Notes under the pieces: model-generated | Told to the model about the DNA's origin: nothing | The model's input: only the letters and a program-made list of their open reading frames with translations | Database searches by the model: none | Assembly (NCBI GenBank): GCA_963721175.1 | Contig: CAVRIG010000021.1 | Location: 62,001 to 126,000 of the forward strand | DNA: 64,000 nucleotides | Source: Aliishimia sp963721175 | Lineage (GTDB): Bacteria; Pseudomonadota; Alphaproteobacteria; Rhodobacterales; Rhodobacteraceae | Reading direction: 5' to 3' | Part shown: piece by piece, positions 62,821-64,000 of the stretch | How positions within the stretch are numbered: the stretch's first letter is position 1 | Layout of the letters: each line of letters begins with the position of its first letter | Program-made: the position numbers and the translations under genes

Positions 62821-64000
62821 CAGCCCTGCTTCTGCTTGTTGTAGACGTCGAAGATCACGGCGGCGAGCAGCACCAGGCCCTTGATCACCTGCTGGTAGTC
62901 GATGCCGATGCCCATGATCGACATGCCGTTGTTCATCACGCCCATGATGAAGGCGCCGACCACCGCGCCGACGATCTTGCCCACGCCGCCCGACATCGAC
63001 GCGCCGCCGATGAAGACGGCCGCGATCACGTCGAGCTCCAGCGCGAAGCCGGCCTTGGGCGTCGCGGTGTTGAGCCGCGCGGCGAAGATCAAGCCCGCCA
63101 GCGCGGCAAGGAAGCCCATGTTGACGAAGGTCAGGAACGTCAGCCGCTCGGTCGTGATGCCCGACAGCTTCGCCGCCTTCCGGTTGCCGCCCAGCGCATA
63201 GATGCGCCGGCCCAGCGTCGTGCGTTCGGTGAGGAAGGCGTAGACGACGGTCAGCACGCCCATGGTGATCAGCACGTTGGGCAGCCCGCGGAAGGTCGAG
63301 AGCTTGTAGATCAGGAACAGGATCGCGCCCGCGACGATGACGTTGCGCGCGACGAAGAAGGCCGCGGGCTCGTCCTCGATCCCGTAGGCGCTGTTGCGCG
63401 CCGCGCTCGCGCAGCCCGGTCCAGACGATCGACGACGACGGCGACGAGGCCCACCAGCATGGCGAACCCGTTGACCCGCTTGTCGCCGGTGATCGCGGCG
63501 ATGGCGTTGCCGAGCGGCGAGAAGATCCGGGATGAAGCCCGTCGAGAGCAGCTGGAAGCTCGCGCGGGAAGGGCCCGACCGACTGCCCCTCGAGCAGCCA
63601 CAGCGACAGCGCCGCGAAAGACCAGCATCCCCGCCAGCGTCACGATGAAGGACGGGATCGTCCAATAGGCGACCCAGTAGCCCTGCGCCGCGCCGATCAC
63701 CGTGCCGGCGAGCAGGCAGAGCAGGACCGCCGGACAAGACCGGCATCTCCCAGTGCACGATCATCACCGCGGCCAGCGCGCCGACGAAGCCCATGACGGA
63801 GCCCACCGACAGGTCGATGTTGCCGCCGACGATGACGATCAGCATCCCCAGCGCCATGATGATGATGTAGCTGTTCTGCAGGAACAGATTGGTGATGTTG
63901 ACCGGCTTGCAGCAGCGTGCCGTCGGTCACGATCTGGAAGAACGCCATGATCGCGATCAGCGCGAACAGCAGCCCGTATTCGCGCATGTGGGTGGCGAGG
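62820..64000 (-). CDS. gguB: Sugar ABC transporter permease, GguB/MmsB type, partial, several frame breaks
   Basis: A carbohydrate permease of the RbsC/XylH class, running off the window end. It reads HMREYGLLFALIAIMAFFQI, VTDGTLL, NSYIIIMALGMLIVIVGGNI-type text (MALGMLIVIVGGNIDLSVGS), VAYWTIPSFIVTLAGMLVFR, LYGIEDEPAAFFVARNVIV-like text, YALGGNRKAAKLSGITTERL (the EAA-equivalent loop), AGLIFAARLNTATPKAGFAL, ELDVIAAVFIGGASMSGGVG and the tail VLLAAVIFDVYNKQKQG. The order and the GGNIDLSVGS block match GguB/MmsB of multiple-sugar transporters. Frame steps near 63410, 63530, 63570, 63620, 63735 and 63905 are one base each. Its partner ATPase and binding protein should lie beyond 64000. Confidence 0.87.

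Noticed and set aside
1..64000. Widespread gene decay, as in a reduced or host-restricted genome.
   Set aside because: Each broken gene returns to full family length after removing single bases, essential genes are hit equally, and conserved motifs on both sides of each break are intact. Real decay would also show deletions and substitutions.

Overview
The window is high-GC DNA (roughly two thirds G+C by eye) from an alphaproteobacterium, most likely a Rhodobacteraceae (Roseobacter-type) chromosome. The evidence is the gene content: a TrcR/DUF1013 cell-cycle regulator, COQ9 divergent from rpsU, an SRP RNA gene upstream of dnaX-ybaB-recR, a membrane-anchored cytochrome c of the cytochrome cy type, ClpS next to an RsmC-like methyltransferase, and Yej-type peptide transporters. 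No species is assigned. No rRNA, tRNA, CRISPR array, phage or intact insertion sequence was seen.

Layout. 1-5.2 kb: end of a YcaQ-like glycosylase gene, the pxpB-pxpC-pxpA 5-oxoprolinase operon, then on the minus strand an AbrB-type membrane protein and an AraC-type regulator. 5.3-9.1 kb: a Tat-exported molybdenum hydroxylase of the isoquinoline 1-oxidoreductase type with a di-CxxCH cytochrome subunit and a small membrane protein. 9.2-10.8 kb: rpe and a GNAT/FemAB-like transferase. 11-17.6 kb: a minus-strand acyl-CoA operon (fused enoyl-CoA hydratase/3-hydroxyacyl-CoA dehydrogenase, thiolase remnant, two acyl-CoA dehydrogenases, thioesterase, AMP-forming acyl-CoA ligase). 17.7-23.7 kb: a first peptide-type ABC transporter with many broken frames. 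23.7-25.7 kb: an accessory, lower-GC patch with a BesD/HalD-like Fe(II)/2-oxoglutarate oxygenase between two copies of a direct repeat. 25.7-31.8 kb: a monooxygenase-fold protein, hemF, an SDR, an RsmC-like methyltransferase, clpS, a HAD phosphatase and a SPOR-tailed D,D-carboxypeptidase. 32-37.9 kb: a second peptide transporter in yejABEF order. 38-43.6 kb: a two-domain cytochrome c, pheA, an SRPBCC protein, nudC and a CpdB-like nucleotidase. 43.6-47.9 kb: ffs, a YpfJ-like zinc peptidase, dnaX, a small membrane protein, ybaB and recR. 48.3-57.6 kb: a DUF2383 protein, trcR, RNase T2, two quinone oxidoreductases, COQ9, rpsU, an Lrp regulator divergent from ald, mscL and a GST. 57.7-64 kb: a minus-strand operon for non-phosphorylative pentose oxidation (sugar permease, aldonate dehydratase, sugar 1-dehydrogenase, DapA-fold dehydratase, 2-oxoglutarate semialdehyde dehydrogenase), cut by the window end.

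The dominant oddity is reading-frame integrity. More than 20 genes are interrupted, including housekeeping genes such as dnaX, hemF, recR and pheA. On both strands almost every break is repaired by removing one base. This is the pattern of unpolished insertion-type read errors, not gene decay, so I treat these genes as single intact genes unless stated otherwise. Breaks are dense at 17.7-23.7, 39.3-40.4, 44.8-47.7 and 61-64 kb and almost absent at 8-15 and 48-60 kb.

The most interesting biology I can support is the repeat-flanked BesD/HalD-like oxygenase carrying a hydroxylase-type HxD triad, the internally duplicated cytochrome c with a long Ala/Glu linker, three small unannotated proteins, and two families of short interspersed repeats.
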